Notes: generated from the letters alone by a model not told the origin. DNA of 13,763 bases from Bacillota bacterium (GCA_023436525.1 JAEZIW010000004.1:1-13763), one strand, 5' to 3'; positions 6,533 to 13,763 are shown, counted from the first letter of the stretch. Translations and numbers: made by a program.

Positions 6533-7839
6533 CGGCTTGTCTCCTTTTTGTCTTTGCCGGTCAGCTCCACCATTTGCTCGGCGAGGCTTGTGACCTTGTC
6601 GCGCAGCTTGAACACGCAGTCCATCTCTTTGGCGTCGCCCAGCACAATATCCTCAGCCATCGCGTGGCACGAGGGAGAGCCGCACGAGCCGCAGTCGAGC
6701 CCCGGCAGGCGCTTGGCAATTTCTTCGATGGCCTCCAGCTTCCTCATTGCGGTGACCATGTCGGCGTCGATCTTCATCACGGGCCTTGCTTTTATGGGCT
6801 GGCGGAAGCCGACGGTGCCGTCGTTGATATATTTTTTGGCATAGTCGCATGAGGGGCCATTGTTCTCGATTTTCGCGGACAGGTTTTTGATACGTGTACG
6901 CGCCACATACGGGTTTTCAAACGTGAGCGGACCGCCCACGCAGCCGCCGGGGCACGCAAGCCCTTCGAAATACTGAAGGTCGGTGAGCTTTAGGTTTTCG
7001 ATTTCCTCCAGCACCTTAATCACATTGCCGATGCCGTCCACAGCGAGTGAATTTGTGATGCCCGCAGAAGCGGCTTCACCGCCCGAGTTCGCCCACCCGA
7101 CGCCGCACACCGAGGCCGTTGCCCCTTCAAGTGTGACGATGCCCGGTTTTTTAAGCTGGCCCGCGAGCAGCCCGTAAATATCAATCACCGAGAACGCGCC
7201 GTCCACGTTGCTGTTATCAATACCGTACGGGTTTTTGATGCTCGTCATTTTAGCGGGGCATGGCGTAATGAAAAACGTGCCGATATCCTTGAGGCTCACG
7301 CCGTGCTTTTTCGCGTATTCACGTTTGGCAACCGAGGCTGCCACCTCCATCGGCGAAAGCAGATCGATGATGTTGTCGATGAGGTTCGGGAAACGTACCT
7401 GAATCAGCCGCACAATGGCCGGGCAGGCCGAGGATATCACCGGCAGATTCTCCTTCTCCTGAATCTTTTCCTGTATCGCGCAGGTCACAATGTCGGCACC
7501 GCGAGCCACCTCATACACATCGTCGAAGCCCATCAGCTTTAAGCCCATCACCACGCGGTCGATGCTGCTTAGATTTTTAAACTGACCGTAAAGCGCGGGC
7601 GCGGGCAGAGCGATTTTGTATTTAAACCGCCCGATGTCCGAAAAGGGATCGGTATACGAGATCTTCGCGTGGTACGGGCAAACGCGAATACATTCGCCGC
7701 AGTCGATACAGCGTTCCGCAATAATCTGAGCCTTACCGCCGCGCACGCGAATGGCTTCAGTGGGGCAGTGTTTGATACAGTTGGTACAGCCTTTGCACTT
7801 GTCACGGTCCAGCCGCACCGAATGAAAATATGTATTCAT
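6529..7839 (-). CDS. Putative sensory [FeFe]-hydrogenase (group D / HsfB-like)
   Basis: A 436-aa H-cluster protein without the long ferredoxin N-terminus of HydA. Domains: 2[4Fe-4S] ferredoxin (C15/18/21/25 and C44/47/50/54); H-cluster domain with SSACPAI (136-142), TPCPAK (192-197) and EGLACPGGCVGG (292-303), giving cubane ligands C139, C194, C296 and C300; and a C-terminal Fes-type [4Fe-4S] motif CGSCGSPSC (C383, C386, C391) with C408 as fourth ligand. Compared with catalytic enzymes, the proton-path Cys is Ala (A138) and the two Met residues that pack around the H-cluster are Thr192 and Leu294. Such changes are characteristic of sensory-type hydrogenases (HydS; group D of T. mathranii). 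There is no PAS, kinase or phosphatase domain, so any signal must pass to partner proteins. It sits between an RsbW-like ATPase (13-base gap) and a DRTGG gene (4-base overlap). Confidence 0.88.
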   Translation of the reverse strand: MNTYFHSVRLDRDKCKGCTNCIKHCPTEAIRVRGGKAQIIAERCIDCGECIRVCPYHAKISYTDPFSDIGRFKYKIALPAPALYGQFKNLSSIDRVVMGLKLMGFDDVYEVARGADIVTCAIQEKIQEKENLPVISSACPAIVRLIQVRFPNLIDNIIDLLSPMEVAASVAKREYAKKHGVSLKDIGTFFITPCPAKMTSIKNPYGIDNSNVDGAFSVIDIYGLLAGQLKKPGIVTLEGATASVCGVGWANSGGEAASAGITNSLAVDGIGNVIKVLEEIENLKLTDLQYFEGLACPGGCVGGPLTFENPYVARTRIKNLSAKIENNGPSCDYAKKYINDGTVGFRQPIKARPVMKIDADMVTAMRKLEAIEEIAKRLPGLDCGSCGSPSCHAMAEDIVLGDAKEMDCVFKLRDKVTSLAEQMVELTGKDKKETSR

Positions 7840-7852
7840 GGAAATGCCGCCT

Positions 7853-8278
7853 TCAAGATTTAATACTAAACCTCATACTCAAAACAGTGCCGTTTGAATC
7901 CGAATCAATCGAAAACTCGTCGCTGTTTTTCTTCATGTTCGGGAGGCCCATGCCCGCGCCGAAGCCCATCATCCTCACGTCTGACGACGCGGTGGAATAG
8001 CCTTCGCGCATGGCGAGGTCGATATCGGCGATGCCGGGGCCGGTATCCGCACAATTGAGCCCTATTGTATCGGGGGAGATTTCGAACGTAATAACGCCGC
8101 CTTGGCTGTGAATGATCATGTTGAGCTCAGCTTCGTACGACGCGATTGTCACGCGACGAGTCAGCGCAGGGTCAATACCGATCATTCTTAATATGCCTTT
8201 AATTTTGGCTGAAGCTTCGCCCGCGGAAGCGAAATCACCGGCTGAGATAGTGAACACTTCTTTGAAAACGTCTGCCAT
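7853..8278 (-). CDS. Anti-sigma-factor-type ATPase (RsbW/SpoIIAB-like)
   Basis: A 141-aa GHKL ATPase of the RsbW/SpoIIAB serine-kinase class by size and motifs: N box ASYEAELNMIIHS (47-58, E51 and N53), G1 DTGPGIAD (78-85) and G2 GFGAGMGLPNM (105-115). There is no HisKA or membrane part. Members of this class either sequester a sigma factor or phosphorylate an antagonist protein on Ser. Neither a sigma factor nor a STAS-domain antagonist lies in this window. Clostridial [FeFe]-hydrogenase clusters commonly carry this gene just before the sensory hydrogenase, which suggests it relays that protein's state. It begins 3 bases after the upstream DRTGG gene; only a weak AAGG lies before the ATG, so coupling to the upstream gene is likely. 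Confidence 0.87.
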   Translation of the reverse strand: MADVFKEVFTISAGDFASAGEASAKIKGILRMIGIDPALTRRVTIASYEAELNMIIHSQGGVITFEISPDTIGLNCADTGPGIADIDLAMREGYSTASSDVRMMGFGAGMGLPNMKKNSDEFSIDSDSNGTVLSMRFSIKS

Positions 8279-8281
8279 AGC

Positions 8282-8632
8282 CTACAACCTTTTGCACGGG
8301 GGAAGGCCTTTTGCATAGAGCTTGCCGCACGCTTCATAGAGCGTATCGTCGCAGCAGAGCAGCGTGACGCCTGTTTGTTTCGCAAGGTCAATGATATCCT
8401 CAGTGGGTTTTTTGCCGCGCACAAATGTGATACACAGCACATCCAGCATTTCCGCTGTGCGGATCACATGCTGATTGACCATACCGGTCAGCAGTATGCT
8501 GCCGTCTTTGGCAAAAGCGAGCACGTCGCTCATGAGGTCTGCACCGCAGCCGGATGTTAAAGGCTTGTTCAAGTATTCGCCGCCGCAGACCAGGGAAGCC
8601 CCGATCGCCGCAGCTGCTTCAGCTATTGTCAT
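8282..8632 (-). CDS. DRTGG-domain protein (second copy)
   Basis: A 116-aa stand-alone protein resembling DRTGG-domain regulators. It has an N-terminal helix MTIAEAAAAIGASLV, a glycine-rich ECG-type turn (CGGEYLNKPLTSGCGADL), the AYVGDLLS-like segment SDVLAFAKDGSILLTGMVN, and the closing TLLCCDDTLYEACGKLY. It is only weakly similar by eye to the other copy at 6194-6532 and is more Cys-rich (7 Cys, including CC at 92-93). The ATG follows GGAGG at about 6 bases. It sits between the SPOR gene (12-base gap) and the RsbW-like ATPase (3-base gap). Two different DRTGG genes flanking a sensory hydrogenase is a known clostridial arrangement; their ligands are unknown. Confidence 0.75.
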   Translation of the reverse strand: MTIAEAAAAIGASLVCGGEYLNKPLTSGCGADLMSDVLAFAKDGSILLTGMVNQHVIRTAEMLDVLCITFVRGKKPTEDIIDLAKQTGVTLLCCDDTLYEACGKLYAKGLPPCKRL

Positions 8633-8644
8633 TTTTATCCTCCG

Positions 8645-9571
8645 TCAATTACTGCTGAGTTTATCTAAGAATGCCGAATAATCGACAACAATACTGATAA
8701 TATTATACTTCAACTTTGAGGAAAAATCTACGGCTGTGATACCAGCAGATAACGGAATATTATCAAGAGCGGTGCAAAAGCTGTCCATATAGGCGGTCAG
8801 CTTGTCGGTTGCGTCGGTGCCGGGGGTGACAACGCTCTTAAAACTGTCCGTGACGGTGTGCGCGTTCGCCTTCAGAGCGGTGATTCGATCGTCGACGTTC
8901 GTGCCCTTGTCGGCATCGTAGATAATCTGCTGCAAGTTCTTGACCGTGTCGGAAACGAGCGTGAAGCAGCTCTTGATTGCGTCGATTTGAGACTGCTCTG
9001 CGCCTACCTTGAATTCGAGCGCGCCCGATTCGAGCTTAAACACCGTGCTGGCAACGCCCTGCGTTTCGAGTTCGGTTTTCACGCTTTTTGCGTCTGCCTC
9101 GGTGGCAAAGCCCGCAATCAGTGCGCGGTAGAGGTTGCCGTCGAAAGCGACATAGCCCGCACCGCCGCGCGCGATGATTTCGCCTGCAGCGGCTTTGGCG
9201 TTGGCCTCGTCGGCAAAGGCACCCGCCTGCAGCGTGAAGAGCGCCACGCTATCCACCTTGATCTGTTCTTCGGCGCGTGCGCCGGATATTTCGGGCAGGC
9301 TCACATTTTGCGGGGTGGCACTGGCGGAAGCGCTGGCCTCCACAGTGGCAGCCGGGCTTATTAAGGCTTCCGGTGTGGCTTCGGCGGCGACTGCGGTGGC
9401 GGGGTCGCTGTTGAATATCGGGTTGATCACGTTTTCGGCAAGCCAGCCGCCTGCGGCGCCGGCTGTGACGAAATAGACGGTGATGCCGAGTATGATGGCG
9501 ATGAGGATGAGGTTGCCGTATCGCTTTTTCTGTCTTTGGGGTGGCTGGGACATCATTCGTGAGTATCTCAT
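8645..9571 (-). CDS. SPOR-domain membrane-anchored protein
   Basis: A 308-aa protein with a short basic cytoplasmic N-terminus (PQRQKKRYGN), one membrane helix (about 21-40, LILIAIILGITVYFVTAG), an Ala/Thr/Pro/Ser-rich linker (~55-105), and a SPOR domain at ~110-180 with the family's TLQAGAFADEANAKA and YRALIAGFATEADAKS repeats. A helical C-terminal domain of ~120 residues follows. SPOR domains bind denuded glycan strands of peptidoglycan, so the protein should be anchored in the membrane with its bulk outside, probably in septal or cell-wall work. The start is supported by GGAGGAGA 6 bases upstream. It lies in the same orientation as, and 12 bases before, the DRTGG gene, so it may lead the sensory-hydrogenase transcript despite an unrelated role. 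Confidence 0.85.
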   Translation of the reverse strand: MRYSRMMSQPPQRQKKRYGNLILIAIILGITVYFVTAGAAGGWLAENVINPIFNSDPATAVAAEATPEALISPAATVEASASASATPQNVSLPEISGARAEEQIKVDSVALFTLQAGAFADEANAKAAAGEIIARGGAGYVAFDGNLYRALIAGFATEADAKSVKTELETQGVASTVFKLESGALEFKVGAEQSQIDAIKSCFTLVSDTVKNLQQIIYDADKGTNVDDRITALKANAHTVTDSFKSVVTPGTDATDKLTAYMDSFCTALDNIPLSAGITAVDFSSKLKYNIISIVVDYSAFLDKLSSN

Positions 9572-9870
9572 GTTTCTCCTCCGTATTGATAGATTCTTCT
9601 TAAGAATTTATATGAGGGGGGGAGGACAAATATGAAAAGGGCTTATTGTTGATATACTCATCTATATTTGGAAAGATGCAGTATTGTATGTTTTGGCTCG
9701 ATATATTCTAAGAAAGTATAGATTCGATATTATGATTTTACTTCGAATTATTTAGAGCTTAATCAAAATGATTAAGAAATAGAATTGTAATAAAAAAGTT
9801 TAAAGATAAAAAGAAAAGCTTAATCGTTTCATTCCAAAGATCATAATTTTCTAATTAGTGCTTGAATCCG
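9572..9870. other. AT-rich intergenic region with inverted repeats
   Basis: This 299-base gap holds no convincing gene. It contains the 5' leader of the SPOR gene. A perfect 10-bp palindrome TTCTTAAGAA (9597-9606) lies about 25 bases before that gene's ATG, and a run of seven G (9616-9622, plus strand) lies upstream of it. A perfect inverted repeat CTTAATCA-AAA-TGATTAAG sits at 9758-9776. No confident -10/-35 pair and no classic T-tailed terminator for the upstream restriction gene could be assigned, although a T-rich stretch follows that gene on the minus strand. No Rex-like site was found here. Confidence 0.5.
9758..9776. repeat. Perfect inverted repeat, possible operator or weak terminator
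   Basis: CTTAATCA and TGATTAAG form an 8-bp perfect stem around AAA. It lies ~95 bases after the restriction specificity gene and ~190 bases before the SPOR gene. There is no T tract directly after it on either strand, so an intrinsic terminator is doubtful and a dimeric-regulator site is equally possible. Confidence 0.4.
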
Positions 9871-10824
9871 TTATAATCTGTCGCCGTATGGTAGCGATTT
9901 TATATATTGCTCCATAAAGCTCCAGTCTGGCGCAAATTTTCCTTTTTCATCTTTAATAGCGGGTAATTTCAAGACGGTTTGTTCTAAACGCTTATTATTC
10001 ACTATTCGACCGTAGGAATAACGTGGAATTTCAAGCCGGCATAGTGTTGTAATAAACAGTCCTATATATTTATTCATATTAAAGTTCTTTGCTGTTAAGC
10101 AGGTAACATTATTTGATGGTACAAACTTGGTTGGTTGATAAAATGTTCTAAACACAGACCCCTGCCCGGTGTTGGCAACAGTAAGACAATTTCCGTTATT
10201 AACATATTCATCACTACAGGAAATATAATTGCTTACCCCGTTGTTTTGTGTATACGCTGAAACTAATGGTGTGTCACCAATATCGCATTCCGTAACACTT
10301 CCCATTTTTCCACGGGTAGTATTGAATAGTTGAGTAATAGAAAAGTCCACCCATTCGCTAATTTTCAGAGGTGTTGCATTAGCATTATTATCTGTTGGAA
10401 TATTATCAATGTTTCCGTTTGAAACCCAAGCAGGAACTGACTCGGGAAGTTCAATATCTTTAATGTACTTATTTACTTCCCGCCCAAAAGCAGAAAACTT
10501 AAAGCGATTTTCTCTAAGAGCGTAACAATAAAACCACTTTTCCAATGTGGACATATGAACTTTTGCCCGCAACACCGCAACATTTTGTGCTGTTACAAAA
10601 TCTTCATCTTGCACAAAGCAAGAGAGCAAATAAGAGCCGCCGAGGGGGACGGTGATATCGCCCGCTCTATATATTTTGACAGTCGTATCGACAGCTACCC
10701 TGCCAACAACACCATTATTATTTGAATTGCGTGATACAAAGTTGATGCCTGCATCATCTTGTACTTGTTTTTCAAAGTCAAGCTTGCTACCGTTATATAC
10801 AAAAAACAAGTCATCAACTTTCAT
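9871..10824 (-). CDS. Restriction-modification specificity subunit (BcgI B-like, two TRDs)
   Basis: A 317-aa DNA-recognition subunit with two target-recognition domains. Repeat 1 (~1-130) contains GINFVSRNSNNNGVVGRV, then AFGREVNKYIKDIELPES. Repeat 2 (~153-300) contains TPLVSAYTQNNGVSNYI, then SYGRIVNNKRLEQTVLKLPA. Both end with the (F/Y)GR-x-(V/I)N-(K/N) plus LP signature of HsdS-type TRDs. The protein is shorter than type I HsdS (~400 aa) and lacks clear long central helices, which fits the compact B subunits of BcgI-like systems. Each TRD would read one half of a bipartite site. Its ATG overlaps the TGA of the nuclease-methylase gene (ATGA). Base composition is clearly AT-richer than the hydrogenase genes. 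The recognition sequence cannot be deduced. Confidence 0.85.
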   Translation of the reverse strand: MKVDDLFFVYNGSKLDFEKQVQDDAGINFVSRNSNNNGVVGRVAVDTTVKIYRAGDITVPLGGSYLLSCFVQDEDFVTAQNVAVLRAKVHMSTLEKWFYCYALRENRFKFSAFGREVNKYIKDIELPESVPAWVSNGNIDNIPTDNNANATPLKISEWVDFSITQLFNTTRGKMGSVTECDIGDTPLVSAYTQNNGVSNYISCSDEYVNNGNCLTVANTGQGSVFRTFYQPTKFVPSNNVTCLTAKNFNMNKYIGLFITTLCRLEIPRYSYGRIVNNKRLEQTVLKLPAIKDEKGKFAPDWSFMEQYIKSLPYGDRL

Positions 10825-12635
10825 TGCATTCTTCTCCCGTTGGAAATAAGATATCCTAAATACTGATTAAGAACCCGTTGGAAATCATCTTGATTAAGAC
10901 TACTATAATCAGTTTCCATATAGGCTTCTGCTAACCACTCATCATCAGCAGATACTTGCCGCGTAATAGAAATGCCGTTTCTGTTTTTTCTGTTTCTATA
11001 TAAATCCAGCCAATCGGTTTCAATGGTAGCCCAAATGCCAAACCCGCGTTCATCGGTTTTCTCTATTCTTCCGAGGTTTTTCTTTTTTGTGAAACCGTCA
11101 TCTTTAAAGTATCCAAAAAATGTTTCTTTAATGGGCGCGTTTTCGTGTCTTGTTCCGAGGTTAAAAACCATACAGCAAGCGAGAGCATTTGCCCCCGGAT
11201 GGAACATATCCGGAGGGAAGGAAAAAACAGCGTCAAGTGTGTGTTTTTCAAGCATTTTCTTTTTGAATGATTTAATTTCCGCATCATAACCAATAGCACA
11301 TTGCATAGGTAACAAAACGGCAAGCCTGCCTGTTTTTACTCTTTCAGCAATCTCATAAACATAGTGAAATCCTTTTGAAGGATCTTCCTTCGCTTTTTCC
11401 TTCCATGTTTTAACATATTCGGGGTCGCAATGCTTTCTTTGTGCGTTATAAGGCGGGTTCATTAGAATAACATTAATACCTGCGTCAACGTAATTATCGA
11501 CCTTAAAACAATTTCCTTGTACAATATTTGAATTACCGTCACTATGTATGAGCATATTTGTTGTAGACAACCCGAAAGCAGTTTCTTCATATTCTATTCC
11601 GTATATCTGCTTCTGCTTGACGTTATCTCTTTGTTCTTCAGTGTCGCAATCGTCCATTGCTTCCGTCATTGCACGTACCAAAAAAGCACCACTACCACAG
11701 CATGGGTCTAATACAACAGAATGACGATTAACGCCAACGACTTTGCACATAAATTGCACTATATGGTCTGGCGTAAATGCTTGATTTTTATCCGCTTTTC
11801 CGACGTATTTGTTGAACGTTGTAAAGAACAAGTTTAGTAAATCCTGCCCCATTGTGGTTTTGTCATTTATATAGGGTAAAATATTTTGATTTATATCGTT
11901 TAACAGGTGCTGAAATTCTTTGTCTTTTAAATCTCTGACATCTTGCGAATCAATAACCTTGTTTTTAAGCACAACTAATTTATTGGCTTTGTTCAGGTCT
12001 TTGTCGAGTAAGTTAGTTAATATGCCCTCTATGCCCGCGCGAATTTGTTTTGTGGTTAGTCCTTTATAGACTAAACCATTCTTTAGGGCTAATAGGCAAG
12101 TGCCTACAAACTGGCTGCGGATTTTTTCATTAATCCCGTAACCGTGAAGCAATTCATTAAGTGAATAGGTGCTTTGTATGATTGTTAATTTATCATTCTT
12201 AGTACCAAAGAACACATCTATATATTCGCTAAAAGGACGGATAACGCGTTCGCCCTTGCTTTCATGTTCATCGTCAATAATTCCTGTATCATCGAGCCAT
12301 ACACGAATTTCATCTGTCACTGTACCCGCCAATATAGCTACGACCTTATTCTCGGTAAGTTGCTTTTCATAAGTTACATATTGTTGTAGTTGCTCTAAGT
12401 CATTTGTTGCGCTTGCCCGAACAAGTCGTTGTTTCGTTTCTATAAGGACGGTTACTCTATCGTTAGAAAAGCGCAAGTCAATGTCCTTATACTGGCGACG
12501 TGCGCCAGAAACGAGGAAATCAGCTATTTCTTTGCCAATCCCCTTGAGGGCTTTCTGATAGCTGAATTCGTCGTTTTCGATATTACTTGCGAGAAACTCT
12601 CTACCCACCGTTGAAATTATATCAGCACGCATCAT
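10821..12635 (-). CDS. Fused nuclease-N6-adenine methyltransferase (type IIB/IIG, BcgI A-like)
   Basis: A 604-aa restriction-modification enzyme. The N-terminus has a PD-(D/E)XK-type nuclease motif, KDIDLRF followed by VLIETK (candidate residues D53, E66, K68). A helical HsdM-like region follows with NQAFTPDHIVQFM (284-296). The S-adenosylmethionine motif I is VVLDPCCGSGAF (307-318), and the catalytic motif IV NPPY (393-396) identifies an N6-adenine (amino) methyltransferase. A downstream region with FPPDMFHPGANA (473-484) is typical of HsdM-like enzymes. Nuclease and methylase in one chain, paired with a separate two-TRD subunit and no HsdR, point to a BcgI-like type IIB (or type IIG) system. 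AAGGAGAT lies 7 bases before the first of two consecutive ATGs; the second is also possible. It is AT-rich relative to flanking genes. Confidence 0.88.
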   Translation of the reverse strand: MMRADIISTVGREFLASNIENDEFSYQKALKGIGKEIADFLVSGARRQYKDIDLRFSNDRVTVLIETKQRLVRASATNDLEQLQQYVTYEKQLTENKVVAILAGTVTDEIRVWLDDTGIIDDEHESKGERVIRPFSEYIDVFFGTKNDKLTIIQSTYSLNELLHGYGINEKIRSQFVGTCLLALKNGLVYKGLTTKQIRAGIEGILTNLLDKDLNKANKLVVLKNKVIDSQDVRDLKDKEFQHLLNDINQNILPYINDKTTMGQDLLNLFFTTFNKYVGKADKNQAFTPDHIVQFMCKVVGVNRHSVVLDPCCGSGAFLVRAMTEAMDDCDTEEQRDNVKQKQIYGIEYEETAFGLSTTNMLIHSDGNSNIVQGNCFKVDNYVDAGINVILMNPPYNAQRKHCDPEYVKTWKEKAKEDPSKGFHYVYEIAERVKTGRLAVLLPMQCAIGYDAEIKSFKKKMLEKHTLDAVFSFPPDMFHPGANALACCMVFNLGTRHENAPIKETFFGYFKDDGFTKKKNLGRIEKTDERGFGIWATIETDWLDLYRNRKNRNGISITRQVSADDEWLAEAYMETDYSSLNQDDFQRVLNQYLGYLISNGRRMQ

Positions 12636-12710
12636 AGTAGGATCTCCTTATAGACTAACTTAATCTACGTAGTAAAACAAACGTTATTGTGGAAAAAGAT
12701 AGAAAACATA

Positions 12711-12742
12711 ACTATATATTTAGTATTGTGCCATTGACACAA
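12711..12742 (-). promoter_or_regulatory. Possible promoter of restriction operon with overlapping inverted repeat
   Basis: On the minus strand, TATAGT (12711-12716, five of six -10 matches) lies 18 bases after GTGTCA (12735-12740, four of six -35 matches). The -35 overlaps an inverted repeat TTGTG-N7-CACAA (12726-12742). The spacing is one base short of a Rex palindrome, so I do not call it Rex. The leader would be about 70 bases. Confidence 0.3.
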
Positions 12743-12856
12743 GTAAAACGCAATCTTTAATTTAAAGTATCTGAAGAATCGGTCAGTAGATTTAAGCGAA
12801 AAGAACATATACTTTAGACATAAAAATAATAAATAAAGCATGGTGAAGCGGGTACT

Positions 12857-12884
12857 AAAAAGGCTTCGGCAAACCGCCGAAGCC
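12857..12884 (-). terminator. Rho-independent terminator after degV-family gene
   Basis: On the minus strand, a perfect 9-bp stem GGCTTCGGC / GCCGAAGCC encloses GGTTT and is followed directly by TTTTT. It begins 18 bases after the DegV-family stop codon. This is a classic strong intrinsic terminator that separates that gene from the restriction operon downstream. Confidence 0.92.
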
Positions 12885-12901
12885 CTGAGAATCTTATCGT
12901 C

Positions 12902-13763
12902 CTATCTTGTTTTCCCCATAAAGAACACTGAAATCGTCCCGGGACCCGCATGCGCCCCAATCACCGCGCCGAGAGGACTGATCATAATCTCTCCGATGGT
13001 GGGGAAACGATCCCTTATCATACCTTCCAGCTTCTGCGCTGCCTCAATGTCATCACCATGATTGATGAATACCGTCTGCCCGTCAGGCTGATAAATGTAT
13101 TCTTCCATCTTCTCAACCAGGCACTTGAGCGCGCGCTTTCTGCCCTTCTCTTTTTCTCTCGGAATCAGATGCCCCTCAAAATCCACATTCAGAACCGGTT
13201 TAATGTGCAGCAGATTTCCCACAAATGCCGCCGCGCCCGTCACACGCCCGCCGCGCCGCAAATGGCTTAAGCTATCCACGGTAAACCAGTGGTTAAGCCC
13301 TAATTTGTTCGCTTCCACCCACTTGAACGTTTCGTCGATAGACTTTCCGGCCTCGCGCATTTTCACCGCGTAATCCACCAGCAGCCCCTGCCCGAGGGAC
13401 GCGCACAGCGAATCCACCACGTAAATCTTGCGGTCGGGGTATTTCACGCGCATATCGCCTGCCACCAGGCTCAAATTGTTATAGCTGCCCGATAGGCCGG
13501 ACGAAAATGCAATATACAAAAGGTCATTGCCTGAGGAAAGCACCTTGTCAAAAGCGGGAATGATGTCAGCTGGGTTCAGCTGGGATGTGGTGGGCATTTT
13601 GCCGTCGCGTTCTAAATCGAAGAACGTTTTGGTGTCCATATCCCCGTCTTTGTATTCCGTATGGTCAATAGTATAGGAGAACTTAAGCAGCAGCAGCTCG
13701 TGCTTTTCGATATAAGACTGCGGCAGATCCGATGTGGAGCATGTTCCAATTACGAAATTTGAC
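12902..13763 (-). CDS. DegV-family fatty-acid-binding protein (5' end just outside window)
   Basis: The minus-strand frame stays open to the right edge and gives 286 visible residues starting SNFVIGTCSTSDLPQ, so only the first one or few residues are missing; the internal Met at 13639 is not the start. DegV/FakB-type features: N-terminal STSDLP; TSQLNP, matching the TSQP-type lipid-carboxylate loop; YIAFSSGLSGSYNN; the hallmark LSHLRRGGRVTGAAAFVGNLLHIKPVL region; FINHGDD; and the C-terminal GAVIGAHAGPGTISVFF. These proteins hold a single fatty acid so that FakA can phosphorylate it for phospholipid synthesis. The length is typical (~280-290 aa). The gene has its own terminator and appears independent of the restriction operon. 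Which fatty acid it binds cannot be read from sequence. Confidence 0.92.
   Translation of the reverse strand, partial: SNFVIGTCSTSDLPQSYIEKHELLLLKFSYTIDHTEYKDGDMDTKTFFDLERDGKMPTTSQLNPADIIPAFDKVLSSGNDLLYIAFSSGLSGSYNNLSLVAGDMRVKYPDRKIYVVDSLCASLGQGLLVDYAVKMREAGKSIDETFKWVEANKLGLNHWFTVDSLSHLRRGGRVTGAAAFVGNLLHIKPVLNVDFEGHLIPREKEKGRKRALKCLVEKMEEYIYQPDGQTVFINHGDDIEAAQKLEGMIRDRFPTIGEIMISPLGAVIGAHAGPGTISVFFMGKTR

Noticed and set aside
9632..9652. Six-codon plus-strand reading frame (MKRAYC) after a GGGGGGGAGG sequence
   Set aside because: It has a good-looking ribosome binding site, but there is no promoter, no downstream gene on that strand and the peptide is very short. It is most likely chance.
12734..12762. 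Plus-strand TTGACA as a -35 element
   Set aside because: There is only a poor -10 at the right distance (TTAATT) and no plus-strand gene follows, so a plus-strand promoter is not supported.

Overview
The window looks like chromosome of an anaerobic, hydrogen-producing Firmicute of the Clostridia type. The evidence is a trimeric NADH-linked [FeFe]-hydrogenase operon, a sensory-type [FeFe]-hydrogenase cluster with DRTGG, PHP and anti-sigma-like ATPase genes, a DegV protein, strong AGGAGG-like ribosome binding sites, and Rex-like operators. The genus cannot be fixed from the sequence. All genes except the first are on the minus strand, so transcription runs from high to low coordinates.

Layout: (1) 1-338, the 3' end of a plus-strand gene ending in a SEC-C zinc motif, followed by a bidirectional terminator at 349-372. 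(2) 384-5346, the five-gene operon hydC - HATPase - thioredoxin-like ferredoxin - hydB - hydA (in transcription order). It is preceded by a 161-base leader with a -10/-35 pair and two Rex-like palindromes. (3) 5508-9571, a second tightly packed minus-strand cluster: SPOR-domain membrane protein - DRTGG protein - RsbW-like ATPase - group D-like [FeFe]-hydrogenase - second DRTGG protein - PHP phosphoesterase. (4) 9572-12860, a visibly AT-richer segment holding a compact two-gene restriction-modification system (fused nuclease-methylase plus specificity subunit), probably acquired horizontally. (5) 12857-13763, a DegV-family lipid-binding protein with its own terminator; only its extreme N-terminus is missing.

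How the parts fit: HydABC would exchange electrons between NADH (HydB FMN site), Fe-S relays and protons (HydA H-cluster), with ferredoxin possibly also involved. Rex, a repressor that responds to NADH/NAD+, is a natural controller of such an operon. The neighbouring cluster pairs a hydrogenase with altered active-site residues with ATPase, DRTGG and PHP proteins, and looks like a redox or H2 signalling module rather than a catabolic enzyme. No H-cluster maturases (HydE, HydF, HydG) are present, so they must be encoded elsewhere.

The most notable points are the paired Rex-like sites, a Ser in HydA where the fourth Cys ligand of the H-cluster cubane normally sits, the signalling-type hydrogenase module, and the three-cysteine ferredoxin-like protein. 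No tRNA, rRNA, CRISPR array, insertion sequence or transposase was seen.
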